Assembly (NCBI RefSeq): GCF_003989135.1
Contig: NZ_RYZZ01000007.1
Coordinates: 604,367-668,366 of the forward strand
Direction: 5' to 3'
DNA length: 64,000 nucleotides
DNA from: Peribacillus cavernae
GTDB lineage: Bacteria; Bacillota; Bacilli; Bacillales; DSM-1321
Shown: positions 48,626 to 57,751 of the stretch, one piece after another
Position numbering within the stretch: position 1 is the first letter of the stretch
Layout of the letters: every line of letters begins with the position of its first letter
Made by a program: the position numbers and the translations under genes
The notes under the pieces: generated by a model
The model's database searches: none
Told to the model about the DNA's origin: nothing
What the model saw: only the letters and a program-made list of their open reading frames with translations

Positions 48626-50188
48626 ATGGGACCCATTACAGTAATCATCTCCATTTTGCTTGGCCTAATCGTCGGTGCAGTTGTTGGCTATTTTGTGAGT
48701 AAGTCTGTTTCTCAAAACAAAATAGCAGGGGCTAAAAACTCGGCTGAACATATCCTTGAGGATGCAAGACGTGAAGCGGAGGCTGCCAAAAAAGAAGCCC
48801 TGTTGGAAGCAAAGGATGAAATTCATAAGATTCGTTCCGAAGCTGAACGTGAAGTGCGTGAACGAAGAAATGAATTACAAAAACAAGAAAATCGATTATT
48901 GCAAAAAGAAGAGAACCTTGACCGTAAAGATGAAACGTTAGATAAACGTGAAATACTTTTGGAGAAAAAGGAAGATTCTCTGAACCAAAGACAACAGCAT
49001 ATTGAAGAGACGGAAAGCAAAGTGGACGAGATGGTTCGCAAGCAGCAAACTGAACTCGAGCGTGTTTCCGGTTTAACCCGTGAAGAAGCGAAAGCTATCA
49101 TTACGGACCGGATTGAAAAAGAGTTGGCCCATGATATCGCGGTTATGATTAAAGAAAGCGAGAATCGCGCGAAAGAAGAAGCTGACAAGAAAGCGAAGGA
49201 AGTACTTTCCCTTGCGATCCAGCGCTGTGCGGCAGATCATGTTGCGGAAACAACCGTTTCTGTAGTTAACCTGCCAAACGATGAAATGAAAGGACGAATT
49301 ATTGGGCGAGAAGGGCGAAACATTCGAACCCTTGAAACCCTTACCGGTATCGATCTTATTATTGATGATACACCGGAGGCTGTTATTCTCTCCGGATTCG
49401 ATCCAATTAGACGGGAAACCGCCCGCTTAGCACTTGAAAAGCTGGTACAGGACGGCAGGATCCATCCTGCCCGCATTGAAGAAATGGTTGATAAAGCCCG
49501 CCGCGAAGTGGATGAGCATATTCGCGAAATAGGTGAGCAAACAACTTTCGAGGTAGGGGTTCACGGGCTCCATCCAGATCTTATTAAAATTCTCGGCCGC
49601 TTGAAGTTCCGTACAAGCTACGGCCAAAACGTTTTAAAACATTCGATGGAAGTCGCGCAGTTATCTGGATTGCTGGCAGCGGAGCTTGGTGAGGATGAAA
49701 CGCTCGCACGCCGGGCCGGATTGCTTCACGACATTGGGAAAGCAATCGACCATGAAGTGGAAGGCAGCCATGTCGAGATCGGGGTCGAATTGGCAACTAA
49801 ATACAAAGAACATCCTGTTGTAATCAACAGTATTGCTTCCCACCATGGCGATACAGAACCTACTTCCGTGATTGCCGTGCTCGTTGCAGCGGCGGATGCA
49901 CTTTCTGCAGCAAGGCCGGGCGCACGCAGTGAAACACTTGAAAATTATATCAGAAGACTTGAGAAGCTTGAGGAGATTTCCGAATCATACGACGGCGTTG
50001 AAAAGTCCTTTGCGATTCAAGCCGGACGTGAAGTGCGGATTATGGTCAAACCTGAACAAATCGATGATCTTGAATCTCATCGCCTAGCAAGGGATATCCG
50101 GAAACGCATTGAAGAAGAACTGGATTATCCAGGACATATAAAAGTAACGGTCATCCGTGAAACGAGAGCCGTTGAGTACGCAAAGTAA
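48626..50188 (+). CDS. rny: Ribonuclease Y
   Basis: Membrane-bound endoribonuclease that starts the decay of many mRNAs in Bacilli. It has 520 residues, as in B. subtilis. An N-terminal membrane segment ([20 protein letters not shown]) is followed by a long coiled coil (about 30-180), a KH domain ([19 protein letters not shown]) and the metal-dependent HD domain ([17 protein letters not shown]). GGGAGGTGAAACG precedes the ATG. RicA, encoded at 61.9 kb, is a known modifier of RNase Y action in B. subtilis. Confidence 0.97.
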   Translation: MGPITVIISILLGLIVGAVVGYFVSKSVSQNKIAGAKNSAEHILEDARREAEAAKKEALLEAKDEIHKIRSEAEREVRERRNELQKQENRLLQKEENLDRKDETLDKREILLEKKEDSLNQRQQHIEETESKVDEMVRKQQTELERVSGLTREEAKAIITDRIEKELAHDIAVMIKESENRAKEEADKKAKEVLSLAIQRCAADHVAETTVSVVNLPNDEMKGRIIGREGRNIRTLETLTGIDLIIDDTPEAVILSGFDPIRRETARLALEKLVQDGRIHPARIEEMVDKARREVDEHIREIGEQTTFEVGVHGLHPDLIKILGRLKFRTSYGQNVLKHSMEVAQLSGLLAAELGEDETLARRAGLLHDIGKAIDHEVEGSHVEIGVELATKYKEHPVVINSIASHHGDTEPTSVIAVLVAAADALSAARPGARSETLENYIRRLEKLEEISESYDGVEKSFAIQAGREVRIMVKPEQIDDLESHRLARDIRKRIEEELDYPGHIKVTVIRETRAVEYAK

Positions 50189-50218
50189 AGTGGTGGTATC
50201 ACCACTTTGCTTTTTTTT
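50187..50218 (+). terminator. Terminator after rny
   Basis: AAAGTGGTG and CACCACTTT form a 9-bp stem around GTAT, followed by GC and eight T. The stem begins inside the rny stop codon. Confidence 0.88.
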
Positions 50219-50366
50219 ATGCGTCGTATTTCCAAAGGAAAACGGCAGTACATCACGCCCTTCAAGAAAGATTTGTGCTACAATGCATATGGAAATTACC
50301 ATGAGGGTCAAGAGAGCCCTCCTTGCCATCAGTAAAAAATGCTGTATAACTGGAAAGGATTTTAGT

Positions 50367-51164
50367 ATGAAATTGCTTTTTATCGGAGATGTAGTTGGAT
50401 CACCAGGAAGGGACATGCTGAAAGAGTACCTTCCGAAAATAAAAGAAAAGTACCGCCCCCATATAACTGTGGTCAACGGTGAAAATGCAGCCGGCGGCCG
50501 GGGGATTACCGAAAAAATATACCGGGAGTTTCTTGAATGGGGCGCACAGGCAGTCACGCTGGGCAACCATGCATGGGACAACCGTGATGTCTTTGAGTTT
50601 ATTGGGAATGCGAAATATCTCGTGCGTCCGGCTAACTTTCCCGCTGGCACACCTGGAGAAGGCTTGAAATTTCTAAAATGGAATCAGCTTGAAATTGCGG
50701 TCATCAATCTCCAGGCCCGAACGTTTATGCCGTCGCTCGACTGTCCTTTCATAAAGGCAGATCAGCTTGTCCGGGAGGCAAAGAAACGGACGCCGATCAT
50801 TTTCGTGGATTTTCATGGAGAAGCAACAAGTGAAAAGCAGGCAATCGGATGGTATCTCGACGGGAAAGTATCGGCGGTTGTCGGTACCCATACACATGTC
50901 CAGACAGCTGATGATCGGATCCTTCCGAACGGAACCGCTTATCTGACTGATGTAGGCATGACCGGGCCGTACGACGGGATCTTGGGCATGGAACGGGAAG
51001 CGGTCATCCACCGGTTCTTAACAAGTTTACCTGTCCGTTTTGAAGTGCCTAAATCCGGCCGGACGATAATAAGTGCCGTTATTATCGACATTGATGAGAA
51101 AACAGGCCATTCCAAAAAAATCGAACGGATCCTTATTAATGATGATCATCCATTTTATATGTAA
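50367..51164 (+). CDS. ymdB: Metallophosphoesterase YmdB
   Basis: Cytoplasmic phosphodiesterase with a calcineurin-like dimetal site, 265 residues. Metal-binding motifs are present in order: FIGDVVGSPGRD, VVNGENAAGG, TLGNHAWDN, VDFHGEATSEK and GTHTHVQTAD. In B. subtilis it hydrolyses 2',3'- and 3',5'-cyclic nucleotides in vitro and influences biofilm and nanotube formation. ATG at 50367 follows GGAAAGGATTTTAGT; the longer frame from 50157 overlaps rny and is rejected. Confidence 0.95.
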   Translation: MKLLFIGDVVGSPGRDMLKEYLPKIKEKYRPHITVVNGENAAGGRGITEKIYREFLEWGAQAVTLGNHAWDNRDVFEFIGNAKYLVRPANFPAGTPGEGLKFLKWNQLEIAVINLQARTFMPSLDCPFIKADQLVREAKKRTPIIFVDFHGEATSEKQAIGWYLDGKVSAVVGTHTHVQTADDRILPNGTAYLTDVGMTGPYDGILGMEREAVIHRFLTSLPVRFEVPKSGRTIISAVIIDIDEKTGHSKKIERILINDDHPFYM

Positions 51165-51243
51165 GCATATTCCTTGGCTATCCTCCTGAAGCGATATCAG
51201 TCCCTATATACCTATTGTTCGAATAAGACATTCTCATTTCTGG

Positions 51244-51287
51244 AAACGGGTTTTTAACAAAACTATTTGTCATACCCGTTTTTTTTT
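51244..51287 (+). terminator. Terminator between ymdB and spoVS
   Basis: AAACGGG pairs with CCCGTTT, with an inner ACAAA/TTTGT stem, followed by a run of T. Confidence 0.75.
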
Positions 51288-51368
51288 CTGAATATAGTAG
51301 CAATGAAAAGAGATATACCTATTGAACGATACATCCAATGGGTAAGGGGAAAACAAGGAGGACTAGGG

Positions 51369-51629
51369 ATGGAAATATTAAAGGTTTCAGCAAAATCTAA
51401 TCCTAATTCTGTAGCAGGCGCACTGGCGGGCGTATTAAGGGAAAGAGGCGCCGCAGAAATCCAGGCAATAGGTGCTGGTGCGTTAAATCAGGCCGTTAAG
51501 GCAGTAGCAATTGCAAGAGGGTTTGTCGCACCTAGTGGAGTGGACTTGATTTGTATTCCTGCCTTTACAGATATTCAGATTGATGGAGAGGAAAGAACAG
51601 CCATTAAACTTATCGTAGAGCCAAGATAA
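51369..51629 (+). CDS. spoVS: Stage V sporulation protein S
   Basis: An 86-residue Alba-like nucleic-acid-binding protein needed for normal spore coat assembly in B. subtilis and one of the most conserved small proteins of spore formers. The sequence MEILKVSAKSNPNSVAGAL and ICIPAFTDIQIDGEERTAI is essentially the family consensus. ATG at 51369 is preceded by AAGGAGGACTAGGG; an in-frame extension to 51267 runs through the upstream terminator and is rejected. Confidence 0.97.
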   Translation: MEILKVSAKSNPNSVAGALAGVLRERGAAEIQAIGAGALNQAVKAVAIARGFVAPSGVDLICIPAFTDIQIDGEERTAIKLIVEPR

Positions 51630-51649
51630 GTAGAGTGTGATACTATATT

Positions 51650-51682
51650 CCTGTTTGCATCTGCAAGCAGGATCTTTTTTTT
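51650..51682 (+). terminator. Terminator after spoVS
   Basis: CCTGTTTGCA pairs with TGCAAGCAGG (one G-U pair), followed by ATC and eight T. Confidence 0.85.
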
Positions 51683-51750
51683 ATGAAGTGAAAAATGCAA
51701 GCGGCATGGATGAGTCTCATGGCCGATACTGACAGAATAGGAGGAGAAAA

Positions 51751-52704
51751 ATGAAAATCTTCGACGCCCATTGTGATGTATTGATGAAACTGTTTCTCGA
51801 TCCGAACATCTCTTTTTTAGACAGTGAAAAACTGCAGATTACCTATCAATCTCTTCAAGAAACAAGCGGCAATGTTCAATGCTTTGCGATATATGTCCCT
51901 GAGGCAGTCCATCCTGATATGAGATTCATAGCGGCACTTTCTATGGTTGATATTTTCTATGAAAAAGTCTTGACGATGCCAGGGATGAAGCTGGTAACTG
52001 CCCAAAAAGATATCGAAGCGCTCAAAGAAGAGGAAATCGGGGCCGTTTTAACGTTAGAAGGCTGTGATTGTATCGGCGGCGACTTATTGAAATTAAAAAC
52101 ATTGCTTAGACTAGGTGTCACGTCCGTTGGCCTGACATGGAACTTCGCCAATCGGCTCGCAGATGGAGCAATGGAAAAACGCGCGGGCGGACTGACCGGT
52201 TTTGGTAAAAATGTCGTGAAAACATTGAATCAGCATCATATCTGGTGTGATGTCTCCCACTTATCTGAAAAGGCGTTCTGGGATGTCATCGAGTTAGCGG
52301 ATTATCCAATTGCATCGCACTCTAATGTTCATCGGCTTTGCCGGCATCCCCGTAATCTTAAAGATGATCAGATTAAAGCCTTGCTTAAGAAAAATGGCGT
52401 AGTAGGCGTGACCTTTGTTCCGCAATTTTTAACGGAGAAGCCTGTAGCGAATATAAGCGATGTCATAAAGCAAATCGATTATATCGCGAATCTTGGAGGA
52501 GGGCGGCAGATCGGCTTCGGATCGGACTTCGACGGAAACGATCAAATGGTACAAAACATTTCTTCCTACAGGGATTATAGTAACTTGATTAATGAATTGC
52601 ATAAGCATTACCCTGCAGATTTTATTCAGGGCATTTTGTTTGATAATTTTGCTGCAAGATTCCCCAAAAATAAAAAAGTCTCTTCACCATTGTTTGTGAC
52701 TTAA
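51751..52704 (+). CDS. M19 membrane-dipeptidase family protein
   Basis: Zinc dipeptidase of the renal dipeptidase (M19) family, 317 residues. Metal-site motifs are in order: DAHCDVL (HxD), LEGCDCIG (bridging glutamate), DVSHLSEKAFWDV, ASHSNVHRLCRHPRNL and FGSDFDGND. There is no signal peptide, so the protein is probably cytoplasmic. AGGAGGAG precedes ATG. It stands between the spoVS terminator and the korA regulatory region, as its own unit. The physiological dipeptide is unknown. Confidence 0.93.
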   Translation: MKIFDAHCDVLMKLFLDPNISFLDSEKLQITYQSLQETSGNVQCFAIYVPEAVHPDMRFIAALSMVDIFYEKVLTMPGMKLVTAQKDIEALKEEEIGAVLTLEGCDCIGGDLLKLKTLLRLGVTSVGLTWNFANRLADGAMEKRAGGLTGFGKNVVKTLNQHHIWCDVSHLSEKAFWDVIELADYPIASHSNVHRLCRHPRNLKDDQIKALLKKNGVVGVTFVPQFLTEKPVANISDVIKQIDYIANLGGGRQIGFGSDFDGNDQMVQNISSYRDYSNLINELHKHYPADFIQGILFDNFAARFPKNKKVSSPLFVT

Positions 52705-52744
52705 GCACAATTCCGGCATTTAGTTCGCTAGATTTAGGGCCTAC

Positions 52745-52826
52745 AAGAACTCCTTCTTCAGCTTCCTTTCCACCAACTATCATCCACCATCATGCTGAAG
52801 AAGGAGGGGCCAGGACGCCTGTTCTT
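52745..52826 (+). other. Large imperfect inverted repeat upstream of korA
   Basis: CTCCTTCTTCAGC (52750-52762) pairs perfectly with GCTGAAGAAGGAG (52794-52806) around 31 bases; AAGAAC and GTTCTT flank it further out. No T-run follows. It may end the dipeptidase transcript or be a structured RNA. The 444-base gap (52705-53148) otherwise holds only the korA promoter and cre site. Confidence 0.55.
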
Positions 52827-53006
52827 GATAAGTTTTACCTGTACACTCTAAAATTATTGCCAGGAATTCTTAAATGTTTTCTTTTCTACTGTCAACTCAC
52901 CAAAAGTGATGAAAAATCATAAAAAATAAATATATTCTTGCAAATTATCAAAATATACAAAAAAGTGTCTTCAAAAGCTTGCTTTTTTGGGGGTTTAGGG
53001 CTAGAA

Positions 53007-53037
53007 TTGAAAACGTTTAGTACACCTTTCCTATAAA
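53007..53037 (+). promoter_or_regulatory. Candidate korAB promoter with overlapping cre site
   Basis: TGAAAACGTTTAGT (53008-53021) matches the CcpA cre consensus TGWAANCGNTNWCA-like pattern at all but one position. It overlaps TTGAAA (53007-53012), a possible -35, with TATAAA at 53032-53037 as the -10 (spacing 19, long). A CcpA site here would block transcription when preferred sugars are present. Both elements were read by eye. Confidence 0.55.
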
Positions 53038-53148
53038 TGAGTGTATATTTATACAATACATATCAGGATGGTTCTGTTTATTGAGAGAGTTGTAGCAATC
53101 ATATTATTTTAGATTATTAACTTAACCGTATCTAAAGGGGTGTAAATC

Positions 53149-54900
53149 ATGATCAATCAACTTTCGTGGAAAGTTGGCGGACAACAAGGGGAAGGTATTG
53201 AAAGTACGGGGGAAATTTTCAGTATTGCCCTCAACAGGCTAGGCTACTACTTGTATGGATACCGTCATTTCTCATCTCGTATTAAAGGAGGGCATACGAA
53301 CAACAAGATTCGTGTAAGCACGACACAAACACGTTCTATTTCTGATGATCTGGATATTCTTGTTGCATTCGACCAGGAGACGATCGATGTCAACTATAAA
53401 GAGCTTCACGACGGTGGAATCATCATCGCTGACGCCAAATTTAAGCCTGTGTGCCCTGAGGATACGACGGCGAAGTTGTACGCTGTGCCATTTACGGAAA
53501 TGGCTGCTGAACTTGGAACATCTCTGATGAAGAACATGGTAGCTGTAGGTGCAACCTGTTCCGTTCTTGAATTGGATGTCAATGTGTTCAGTGAAGTGGT
53601 CGAGGAAATCTTTGGCCGCAAAGGGGAACAGATAGTCCAGAAGAACATGGATGCCATTAAAGCAGGCTATGAATATATGACTGACAAGCTTGGCGAAAGA
53701 GTCGGAGCTATGAAACTGGAAAATGCGGATGGCCAAAAACGCTTATTCATGATCGGAAATGATGCCATCGCACTGGGTGCCATAGCAGGCGGATGCCGCT
53801 TTATGGCTGCTTACCCAATCACTCCTGCTTCCGAAATCATGGAATATTTAATCAAGAAGCTTCCTGCTGTCGGCGGGACTGTCATCCAGACCGAGGATGA
53901 AATCGCAGCTGCTACGATGGCAATTGGCGCAAACTACGGCGGAGTCCGTGCGCTTACTGCTTCTGCAGGGCCCGGCCTATCCTTGAAAATGGAAGCAATC
54001 GGCCTTTCAGGCATTACCGAAACACCGCTTGTTATTGTAGATACACAACGCGGCGGTCCGTCTACAGGGCTGCCTACAAAGCAGGAACAGTCTGACCTTA
54101 TGGCGATGATTTACGGAACACATGGGGAGATCCCGAAGATTGTCATGGCTCCAAGTACAGTCGAGGAGGCATTCTATGATACGGCTGAAGCGTTTAACCT
54201 TGCCGAGGAATATCAATGTCCCGTTATCGTCCTTTCAGATCTGCAGTTGTCGCTTGGCAAACAGACTGTCCAGCCGCTGGATAACAGCAAGATTGAAATC
54301 AGACGCGGAAAATTGGTGACGGATGAACTGCCTGAAGCTGGAAACGGCGACTATTTCAAGCGCTATGAAGTGACAGAAGATGGCATTTCCCCACGTGTAT
54401 TGCCTGGAACAAAAAATGGGATTTTCCATGTTACAGGTGTGGAACATGATGAAACCGGCAAACCTTCCGAATCAGCCGGAAACCGCATAATCCAAATGGA
54501 TAAGCGTATGCGCAAAATCAATGGCATTACATTTAAGACACCGGTGTATAAAAATACGCCGCATGCTGAACCTGATCTTTTGATTGTCGGCTTCATTTCC
54601 ACACGGGGTGTGATTGAAGAAGCGCTTGGCCGCTTGGAAGCAGATGGAATCAAGGTGAACCATGCGCACATCCGCTTAATCCATCCATTCCCGACTGAGG
54701 AAATCCTTCCATTGGTGGAATCTGCTAAGAAAGTGGTAGTGATTGAAAACAATGCAACAGGACAATTAGCAAACATACTGAAAATGAATGCCGGTCACGT
54801 AAATAAAATAAAGAGCATTCTTAAATATGACGGGAACCCATTCCTGCCGCACGAAATCCATTCACAATGCAAGGAGTTGTTCCAAATTGGCAACATTTAA
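53149..54900 (+). CDS. korA: 2-oxoacid:ferredoxin oxidoreductase, fused gamma-alpha subunit
   Basis: Large subunit of a KorAB-type enzyme that oxidatively decarboxylates 2-oxoglutarate or a related 2-oxoacid to the acyl-CoA and reduces ferredoxin. The 583-residue protein has an N-terminal gamma domain (WKVGGQQGEGIESTGEIF, HFSSRIKGGHTNNKIR) and then the alpha domain (FMAAYPITPASEIMEYL, QTEDEIAAATMAIGANYGG, RGGPSTGLPTKQEQSDL). AAAGGGGTGTAAATC precedes ATG. The end overlaps korB by 14 bases. The exact substrate cannot be read from the sequence. Confidence 0.94.
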   Translation: MINQLSWKVGGQQGEGIESTGEIFSIALNRLGYYLYGYRHFSSRIKGGHTNNKIRVSTTQTRSISDDLDILVAFDQETIDVNYKELHDGGIIIADAKFKPVCPEDTTAKLYAVPFTEMAAELGTSLMKNMVAVGATCSVLELDVNVFSEVVEEIFGRKGEQIVQKNMDAIKAGYEYMTDKLGERVGAMKLENADGQKRLFMIGNDAIALGAIAGGCRFMAAYPITPASEIMEYLIKKLPAVGGTVIQTEDEIAAATMAIGANYGGVRALTASAGPGLSLKMEAIGLSGITETPLVIVDTQRGGPSTGLPTKQEQSDLMAMIYGTHGEIPKIVMAPSTVEEAFYDTAEAFNLAEEYQCPVIVLSDLQLSLGKQTVQPLDNSKIEIRRGKLVTDELPEAGNGDYFKRYEVTEDGISPRVLPGTKNGIFHVTGVEHDETGKPSESAGNRIIQMDKRMRKINGITFKTPVYKNTPHAEPDLLIVGFISTRGVIEEALGRLEADGIKVNHAHIRLIHPFPTEEILPLVESAKKVVVIENNATGQLANILKMNAGHVNKIKSILKYDGNPFLPHEIHSQCKELFQIGNI

Positions 54901-55753
54901 AGAGTTTCGTAATAATATAAAACCTAACTGGTGTCCTGGATGCGGCGACTTCTCGGTACAGGCTGCGATTCAGCGTGCAGCAGCCAATGTCGGCCTTGAA
55001 CCGGAAGAACTGGCTGTAGTCTCCGGTATCGGCTGTTCCGGACGCATTTCAGGTTATATTAAGTCTTACGGATTCCATGGAATCCACGGCCGTTGCCTTC
55101 CGATCGCCCAGGGTGTGAAAATGGCAAACAGAGAGTTGACAGTCATTGCATCAGGCGGTGACGGCGACGGTTTCGCAATTGGGATGGGCCATACCATCCA
55201 TTCTATCCGCCGCAATATCGATCTCACTTACATTGTCATGGACAATCAGATTTATGGCTTGACAAAGGGACAAACTTCCCCTCGTTCAGCGGCCGGTTTT
55301 AAAACGAAGTCAACCCCTCAGGGATCAATCGAGCAAGCGATATCCCCAATGGAATTGGCGTTGTCTGCGGGGGCAACCTTTGCAGCGCAAAGTTTCTCCA
55401 CGGACCTTAAAGACCTTACAGCAATCATTGAAGCCGGCATCCAGCACAAAGGCTTTTCTTTTATCAATGTATTCAGCCCATGTGTAACATACAATAAAGT
55501 GAATACGTATGACTGGTTTAAGCAAAACTTAACGAAATTGAACACAATTGAAGGCTACGATCACACCAACCGTGAAATGGCGATGCAAACGATCATGGAG
55601 CATGACGGCCTTGTCACAGGCATCATCTATCAAAACAATGAACGACAGTCCTACCAGGAAATGATTCCTGGTTATGCACAAGAAGCCTTAAACAAAACAG
55701 ACCTCAAACTTTCACAGGAAAGCTTCGATAGACTGGCTGCTGAATTCATGTAA
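54887..55753 (+). CDS. korB: 2-oxoacid:ferredoxin oxidoreductase, beta subunit
   Basis: Thiamine-diphosphate-binding subunit, 288 residues. It shows NWCPGCGDFSVQ (iron-sulphur/TPP region), GIGCSGRISGY, the TPP motif GGDGDGFAIGMGHTIHSI and NQIYGLTKGQTSPRS. TTG at 54887 is used: AAGGAG lies 10 bases upstream inside korA, and the residues then match the family (ATFKEFRN). Longer in-frame starts lie in the korA coding region. Reduced ferredoxin would be the electron product. Confidence 0.94.
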   Translation: MATFKEFRNNIKPNWCPGCGDFSVQAAIQRAAANVGLEPEELAVVSGIGCSGRISGYIKSYGFHGIHGRCLPIAQGVKMANRELTVIASGGDGDGFAIGMGHTIHSIRRNIDLTYIVMDNQIYGLTKGQTSPRSAAGFKTKSTPQGSIEQAISPMELALSAGATFAAQSFSTDLKDLTAIIEAGIQHKGFSFINVFSPCVTYNKVNTYDWFKQNLTKLNTIEGYDHTNREMAMQTIMEHDGLVTGIIYQNNERQSYQEMIPGYAQEALNKTDLKLSQESFDRLAAEFM

Positions 55754-55768
55754 AACGACGATTTATGT

Positions 55769-55807
55769 AAAAAGGGTCAGGCTCAAAAATGGAGCTGGCC
55801 CTTTTTG
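55769..55807 (+). terminator. Terminator after korB
   Basis: AAAAAGGG-t-C-a-G-GCTC pairs with GAGC...CCCTTTTT. Between it and phaR (55808-56083) no gene or clear site was seen. Confidence 0.8.
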
Positions 55808-56083
55808 CCGTTAACACAGAATAAATTACCAAATGAATGCATAAATACACAACCATTGTGCAGTTGCAAATTGAATATATATCCTTTGAATTTTCTTCTG
55901 ATCTTCCTCTGTCTAAAAACCTCGTAGCTTACACCTATTGAGTAAAAGTAACCTCAAAACAGGCGAGGGCGTTCAGACCAATTCAATCACCACAAGTGTA
56001 ATGCCGGTCTATAATATACAGAAGTTCAAAACAAACAAGCTATTTCAGCATGAATCTAACCATGCAAAGAAAGGAATGATAAT

Positions 56084-56620
56084 ATGCCTAACAAATCCCG
56101 TAAGGATCCTTATCAAAAGCTAAAACTGCTTGGGTCGAAAAAAGAACAGCAAATGAACCAAAAAATCCAGGAATTGCTGAACAAGAAGGAGTATATTCAA
56201 AGCGCAGCACAACATTCGCAAGTAATTGCGCATAAAGTAAAAAAAATCCAAGACTCAGTTGAAAAATTGTCCGTACCCTTCAACATTCCAACTAAAAAAG
56301 ACGTGGCCAATGTGGCGAAACTGTCGATTCAAATTGAAGAAAAAATCGATGATATGGATGAAAAGCTTTTCTACCTAATTAATGAAATAGAAGAACTTAA
56401 ACAGAAGACGAAAAAAGGAAAAAATACGGGCGATTCACCTTACGATAACACGAGCACTGCGCGGAACAATCGAGCTTCTAGCAATCGGCCATACGCGGCA
56501 AAACGGGTAAACGAGAAAAAGAAAAAAGTTTCCAGTCTATTTATTGCATACCTAAGGGATAGCTTACAAAACCCAAAAAACCCGTCTTCCAAGCTGGGGG
56601 AAAGACAATGGCAAATCTAG
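56084..56620 (+). CDS. phaR: Polyhydroxyalkanoate synthase subunit PhaR (divergent)
   Basis: Non-catalytic partner of a class IV PHA synthase, 178 residues. The diagnostic segment is IPTKKDVANVAKLSIQIEEK, aligning with VPTRKEITNVAKLVINVENK as I recall it from B. megaterium PhaR, followed by a coiled coil (DDMDEKLFYLINEIEELKQK). The N-terminal third is lysine-rich and different from known PhaR, and the C-terminal 60 residues are basic and low-complexity. AAAGGAATGATAAT precedes ATG. The end overlaps phaC by 13 bases, supporting co-translation of the two subunits. Confidence 0.82.
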   Translation: MPNKSRKDPYQKLKLLGSKKEQQMNQKIQELLNKKEYIQSAAQHSQVIAHKVKKIQDSVEKLSVPFNIPTKKDVANVAKLSIQIEEKIDDMDEKLFYLINEIEELKQKTKKGKNTGDSPYDNTSTARNNRASSNRPYAAKRVNEKKKKVSSLFIAYLRDSLQNPKNPSSKLGERQWQI

Positions 56621-57660
56621 AAAAGGATGATCGATTTAAAAAGGATTCTTCCAAATGGGAGCATTTTTTGAATATATGGAAGCAACCTCTTCCAGAGATC
56701 GGAATGACAGCAAGAGAAGCGGTATGGAAGAAAAACAAATCTGTACTTTGGTACTATCCGCCTGTCGAAAAAAAGTACAACGTTCCGATTTTTTTGATAT
56801 ACTCCCTGGTAAACAAGCCGACAATACTTGATTTGGCACCGGGCGAAAGCATAATAGAAGCGCTGGTAAATGAAGGTTTTCAAGTATATCTGCTTGATTT
56901 TGGCATCCCTGGCTATGAAGACAGCGGTACGTCCATCGATGATTATCTGACCGATTATATCGAAAAAGGGGTTCAGCGTGCACTAAGGCATTCTAAAGCT
57001 TTGGAAATCACCGTGATGGGCTTTTGTTTGGGAGGGACGCTTGCAGCCATGTATACAGCAATTGCCGATGAACCGGTAAAAAACCTGATCCTTTCGGTGA
57101 CACCTATCGACTTTAGCGGGATGCCGACTTTTGATCAATGGGCAGCGGAGATAAAAAAAGGCAATGTGAATTTCGATGAACTTATTGATGTATATGGAAC
57201 TGTTCCGGCAGATTTCATCCAAGCTGGCATACGGCTAACAACCTCGCCTCTGTATTTTTCGCATTATTTGTCACTGCTCAATAAAGCTGATGATAAAGCC
57301 TATGTGGAAAGATGGAGAAGATTTAACACATGGTCGAATGGCCACATCCCGTTTGCAGGGGCCGCTTTAAAACAGCTTATGGAAGACCTGGGCAGAAAAA
57401 ACAAACTCGTCAATGGCGGGTTAAACATAAAAGGAAGGAGTGGGGATCTTCAGAACATCACCGCCAATCTGCTGGTTACTTGCAGCATGCATGACAGATT
57501 AGTCCCCGAAGAAATGATTCGTCCAGTGATGGATCTTGTGTCAAGCAGAGATAAAAAGTATCAGCTCCTTGATGCAGGACATGCAACCATGACTGAAACA
57601 GGCGGGCTTCCTCCTTATTTGAAAAAATGGCTGCCCAAGCGTTCCGATCCCGTTAAATAA
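56608..57660 (+). CDS. phaC: Class IV-like polyhydroxyalkanoate synthase PhaC (divergent)
   Basis: Alpha/beta-hydrolase-fold polymerase that links 3-hydroxyacyl-CoA units into polyester, 350 residues. The PHA synthase lipase-like box reads GFCLGG with nucleophile Cys140; Asp296 (CSMHDRL) and His325 (DAGHAT) complete a likely triad. Further class III/IV marks are ILDLAPGESIIEALVNEGF, YLLDFGIPGYEDS and FAGAALKQLMEDL. It aligns along its length with B. megaterium PhaC as I recall it but is clearly divergent. No phaA, phaB, phaJ or phaP lies in the window. A GGGGGAAAGACA site within phaR precedes ATG. Confidence 0.82.
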   Translation: MANLEKDDRFKKDSSKWEHFLNIWKQPLPEIGMTAREAVWKKNKSVLWYYPPVEKKYNVPIFLIYSLVNKPTILDLAPGESIIEALVNEGFQVYLLDFGIPGYEDSGTSIDDYLTDYIEKGVQRALRHSKALEITVMGFCLGGTLAAMYTAIADEPVKNLILSVTPIDFSGMPTFDQWAAEIKKGNVNFDELIDVYGTVPADFIQAGIRLTTSPLYFSHYLSLLNKADDKAYVERWRRFNTWSNGHIPFAGAALKQLMEDLGRKNKLVNGGLNIKGRSGDLQNITANLLVTCSMHDRLVPEEMIRPVMDLVSSRDKKYQLLDAGHATMTETGGLPPYLKKWLPKRSDPVK

Positions 57661-57675
57661 ATACTGTACCCATGG

Positions 57676-57725
57676 AACCCCGGAGCATCTTAAAGTGATC
57701 GAGTGCTGCCGGGTTTATTCTTTTT
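57676..57725 (+). terminator. Probable terminator after phaC
   Basis: An imperfect stem, CCCCGG-AGCA against TGCT-g-CCGGG, is followed by TTTATTCTTTTT. Confidence 0.5.
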
Positions 57726-57751
57726 AAAAAAATATTCCGGCTGTAACCAGT

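Noticed and set aside
55938..56123. 61-codon open frame upstream of phaR
   Set aside because: No ribosome-binding site, it overlaps the phaR start in another frame, and it has no recognisable features.
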